Assembly (NCBI RefSeq): GCF_019746665.1
Contig: NZ_JAIERS010000009.1
Location: 1-41,985, forward strand
Reading direction: 5' to 3'
Source of the DNA: Sphingomonas sp.
Lineage (GTDB): Bacteria; Pseudomonadota; Alphaproteobacteria; Sphingomonadales; Sphingomonadaceae
DNA length: 41,985 bases
The position numbers were made by a program, and so were the translations under genes. Shown here piece after piece: positions 40,149 through 41,985 of the stretch. Each line of letters begins with the position of its first letter. Position 1 is the stretch's first letter. The notes under the pieces were generated by a model. It worked only from the letters and a program-made list of their open reading frames with translations, was not told where the DNA came from and did not search any database.

Positions 40149-41282
40149 TCAAGCGGCGATGGTCGCCGCGCGCTGCTCCAGCACTGTCTCGACCGCGTCT
40201 TCGACCGCCTCGCCCCAGGCATGCCAATTCAGCGTCGTTTCGTACCGCGCGCGCGCGGCCATGGTCATCCTCACATAGCCCGTCGCATCGCGCCACAGCG
40301 CGAGGATGCGTTCGGCATAGGCCGCCGGCCCCGCTTCCAGCGGCAACAACAAGCCCGTCTCGCCCTCGCGCACGACGGTTGGCACCCCCCCGGTCGCGGT
40401 AGCGACGACGGGAAGGCCATAGGAAGCGGCCTCGCAGAACACCATGCCAAACGCTTCCGCCCGGCTCGGCATGAAGAACAGCGAGCTGCTATCGAAAAGG
40501 CCGGTGAGCCGCGCGAAATCGGCCGGCTTCGCCTTGTCCAATCGGCCATGGACGTGCACCCCGGCCAACCCCATCGCGGTCTGGGGCTGGCAGCCGACGA
40601 TGTGCAGTTCGCAATCCGGCAGCTGGGCGCGGAGCAAACGCCACGTGGCGAGCACGAGTTCGCCGCCCTTGCGCTGCCAATCATACCCCACGAACAATAT
40701 CTTCAGCCGGTCTCCACGCTGGCGCTCACGCCGTCCGGGATCCTGGTCGAGATTGGCGCCGAACGGGACGACGCGCACGCGGCCCTGGTCCATACGGTAC
40801 AAGCCAAGCGCGGAATCGCGTGCCCATTCCGACGCGAATAAAGACATGCTCGCGTTATCGATAAAACTCTGATAATCTTCATGCCCCGCGCGCTTCACAT
40901 CTCTGGAGAAGTAGCGGTATTTGTCATAATAATTGACGATGGTTGCAAAGTAACCATCGGTTACATGAATGAGTGGCCACTTGGATTCAAGGCCCATCAA
41001 TTTATGCGCCGCACCGATGGAGAGCACGACATCGGGCTGGATTTGTTCCAGTCGAGCGTCGATGATCCGGCGATAAAGCGCGCCGAGCAAGCGCCGCTGG
41101 CGCACCGACAAGCCATAGCGCTGCAACGAGGCGAACCGCTCCACAACGCGATCAAGGCGTGGCGTGTCCACCAGCACCGTGTCATTGAAGCGCGCGCGGA
41201 TCTCGCGGAAGCTGTACCAGGGCATCCCGCTCCACGAATCGCGCCGCAACGGCGATGCCAATGACAAATACGCGACGCGCAA
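40149..41282 (-). CDS. Family 4 glycosyltransferase
   Basis: A 377-residue GT-B enzyme. The N-terminal acceptor domain starts MRVAYLSLASP; the donor domain has LKILFVGYDWQRKGG and the family EX7E motif SRAEAFGMVFCEAASYG (near residues 270-285), followed by GGVPTVVREGETGLLL. It would add one sugar from a nucleotide sugar to the lipid-linked repeat in the cytoplasm or at the membrane. The start is TTG at 41282 with GGGGAGAGA upstream; the family N-terminus begins there. It converges with the type I secretion operon. The sugar is unknown. Confidence 0.87.
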   Translation of the reverse strand: MRVAYLSLASPLRRDSWSGMPWYSFREIRARFNDTVLVDTPRLDRVVERFASLQRYGLSVRQRRLLGALYRRIIDARLEQIQPDVVLSIGAAHKLMGLESKWPLIHVTDGYFATIVNYYDKYRYFSRDVKRAGHEDYQSFIDNASMSLFASEWARDSALGLYRMDQGRVRVVPFGANLDQDPGRRERQRGDRLKILFVGYDWQRKGGELVLATWRLLRAQLPDCELHIVGCQPQTAMGLAGVHVHGRLDKAKPADFARLTGLFDSSSLFFMPSRAEAFGMVFCEAASYGLPVVATATGGVPTVVREGETGLLLPLEAGPAAYAERILALWRDATGYVRMTMAARARYETTLNWHAWGEAVEDAVETVLEQRAATIAA

Positions 41283-41355
41283 AAATCTCTCCCCGTGGCA
41301 GCCGATAGCGCTAGATCACGATAAACGGAAATAACTAGTGGCAAGTTTACGTAGA

Positions 41356-41911
41356 ATGGGAAGAGTGACCACGATCATCCCTGCCTACAACGCGGCGGAC
41401 ACGATTGCGCGCACGTTACAATCCGCGCTCGGCCAACATTATGCCCTTCACGAAATCCTGGTGATCGACGACGGATCGACCGACGCCACGGGAGCGATCG
41501 CGGAGCAGTTCGCGGCGCGGGATGCGCGGATACGCGTGATCCACCAGGCGAATCGCGGCCTCGCCGGGGCGCGCAACCGCGGGCTCGACGAGGCGACCGG
41601 CGATTACATCGCCCCGCTCGACGCGGACGATCTGTGGCACCCCGAAAAGCTGACGCGCCAGGTGGCCGCGATCGAGGCGCGGCCGGGCGCGGGGATGGCC
41701 TATGGCTGGTTTCGCCGGATCGACGCCGAGGACCGGGTGCTGCCGGGCTCGGCCGCGCCGCGCGTCGAGGGCTGGGCGTTCCACCGCCATCTGGAGGACA
41801 ATTTCGTCTCGAACGGCAGCAGCCCGCTGATCCGCGGCGACCTCGCGCGGGCGATCCGCTATGACGAAAGCGTTGATGCGTGCGAGGATTATCTGTTCCA
41901 GTTGGAGGTCG
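41356..41911 (+). pseudogene. Family 2 glycosyltransferase, interrupted by an IS element
   Basis: The frame starts MGRVTTIIPAYNAADTI with ATG 41356 (GTG 41365 possible). It shows ILVIDDGSTDATG (Asp38-Asp39), the metal-binding LDADDLWHPEKLT (Asp89-Ala-Asp91) and a CEDYLFQLE motif where family 2 enzymes keep an acidic catalytic residue. Normal glycosyltransferase sequence stops at about 41911, after some 185 codons; usual length is about 300. What follows (41912 on) fits the end of an IS3-family element, not a glycosyltransferase. The frame stays open to the edge of the window, so a hybrid protein of unknown length could be made. The rest of the gene is expected beyond the element. It would belong to the EPS locus. 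Confidence 0.75.
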
Positions 41912-41985
41912 TGAGCTGCCCCCTTCTGAGTGGTCCATCGACTATGAGAGTCTGGATCAAGGAAGGGACGACGAATGCCTGCCAA
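41912..41985 (+). mobile_element. Left end of a putative IS3-family insertion sequence, continues beyond window
   Basis: From 41912 the sequence reads TGAGCTGCCCCC, which resembles the TGA-starting terminal repeat of IS3-family elements (IS51/IS407-like). GGAAGGGA at 41961-41968 is a Shine-Dalgarno for an ATG at 41975, whose frame begins Met-Pro-Ala and breaks off at the window edge; IS3-group OrfA proteins often begin MPAKRHKPEEI. The start of this frame differs from that of the interrupted glycosyltransferase. Neither the right end nor the target duplication can be seen. Confidence 0.6.

Noticed and set aside
1..41985. tRNA, rRNA or riboswitch genes
   Set aside because: No cloverleaf-like or conserved RNA element was recognised on either strand; gaps above 150 bp were read individually.

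Overview
The window comes from a GC-rich alphaproteobacterium, most likely a sphingomonad (Sphingomonas or a close relative). The evidence is a GcrA-type cell-cycle regulator at the left edge, ATGA/GTGA-coupled operons, two copies of the alphaproteobacterial LexA operator pattern GTTC-N7-GTTC, and an exopolysaccharide (EPS) locus laid out like the sphingan (gellan-type) clusters. This is judged by eye from protein motifs; no database search was run.

Positions 1-5.8 kb are housekeeping: partial gcrA, an ABC-2 permease, an MFS transporter, pgsA-moaD-moaE, and a divergent S24 (LexA-like) regulator / small-protein locus with a LexA-type operator. From 5.8 kb to the right edge nearly everything serves a secreted polysaccharide. 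There is a polyprenyl-phosphate hexose-1-phosphate transferase (5.8-7.2 kb), a four-gene exosortase operon (8.7-12.0 kb), an outer-membrane barrel / Wza / BY-kinase-like operon (12.2-15.1 kb), an acyltransferase and a Wzy-like polymerase (15.1-17.8 kb), and an RTX parallel beta-helix enzyme (18.0-20.0 kb). Next come a seven-gene acyl-decoration operon (27.4 down to 20.0 kb), a second parallel beta-helix protein, a Wzz/GumC co-polymerase, and a pair of phage-flavoured secreted/SGNH proteins. The right part holds two hexapeptide acyltransferases, glycosyltransferases, a methyltransferase, an MsbA/PglK-like ABC exporter and a type I secretion ABC/HlyD pair. At the right edge a family 2 glycosyltransferase gene is cut by what looks like the left end of an IS3-family element.

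The most notable part is the minus-strand operon 27356 to 20045: acyl carrier protein, FkbH-like glyceryl-loading enzyme, methyltransferase, MBOAT O-acyltransferase, DltD/AlgJ-like SGNH protein, acyltransferase-3 and a VOC protein. FkbH proteins charge an ACP with a glyceryl group from 1,3-bisphosphoglycerate, and MBOAT plus SGNH partners move ACP-borne acyl groups across the membrane in Dlt-type systems. Together they suggest a Dlt-like route that puts glycerate (or a methylated/epimerised derivative) on the polymer. Native gellan is known to carry L-glycerate, so this is a concrete candidate for glyceryl decoration of an EPS; the functional link is inference.

Likely division of labour: the priming transferase and glycosyltransferases build the lipid-linked repeat, an ABC exporter may flip it, and the Wzy-like protein polymerises it with Wzz/GumC and the BY-kinase-like partner. 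Wza and the beta-barrel would export it. The acyltransferases decorate it, and the two beta-helix enzymes (one Sec-exported, one RTX/type I-secreted) would trim or modify it. No Wzx-type flippase, no PEP-CTERM substrate of the exosortase and no TolC-type outer-membrane factor was seen in the window.
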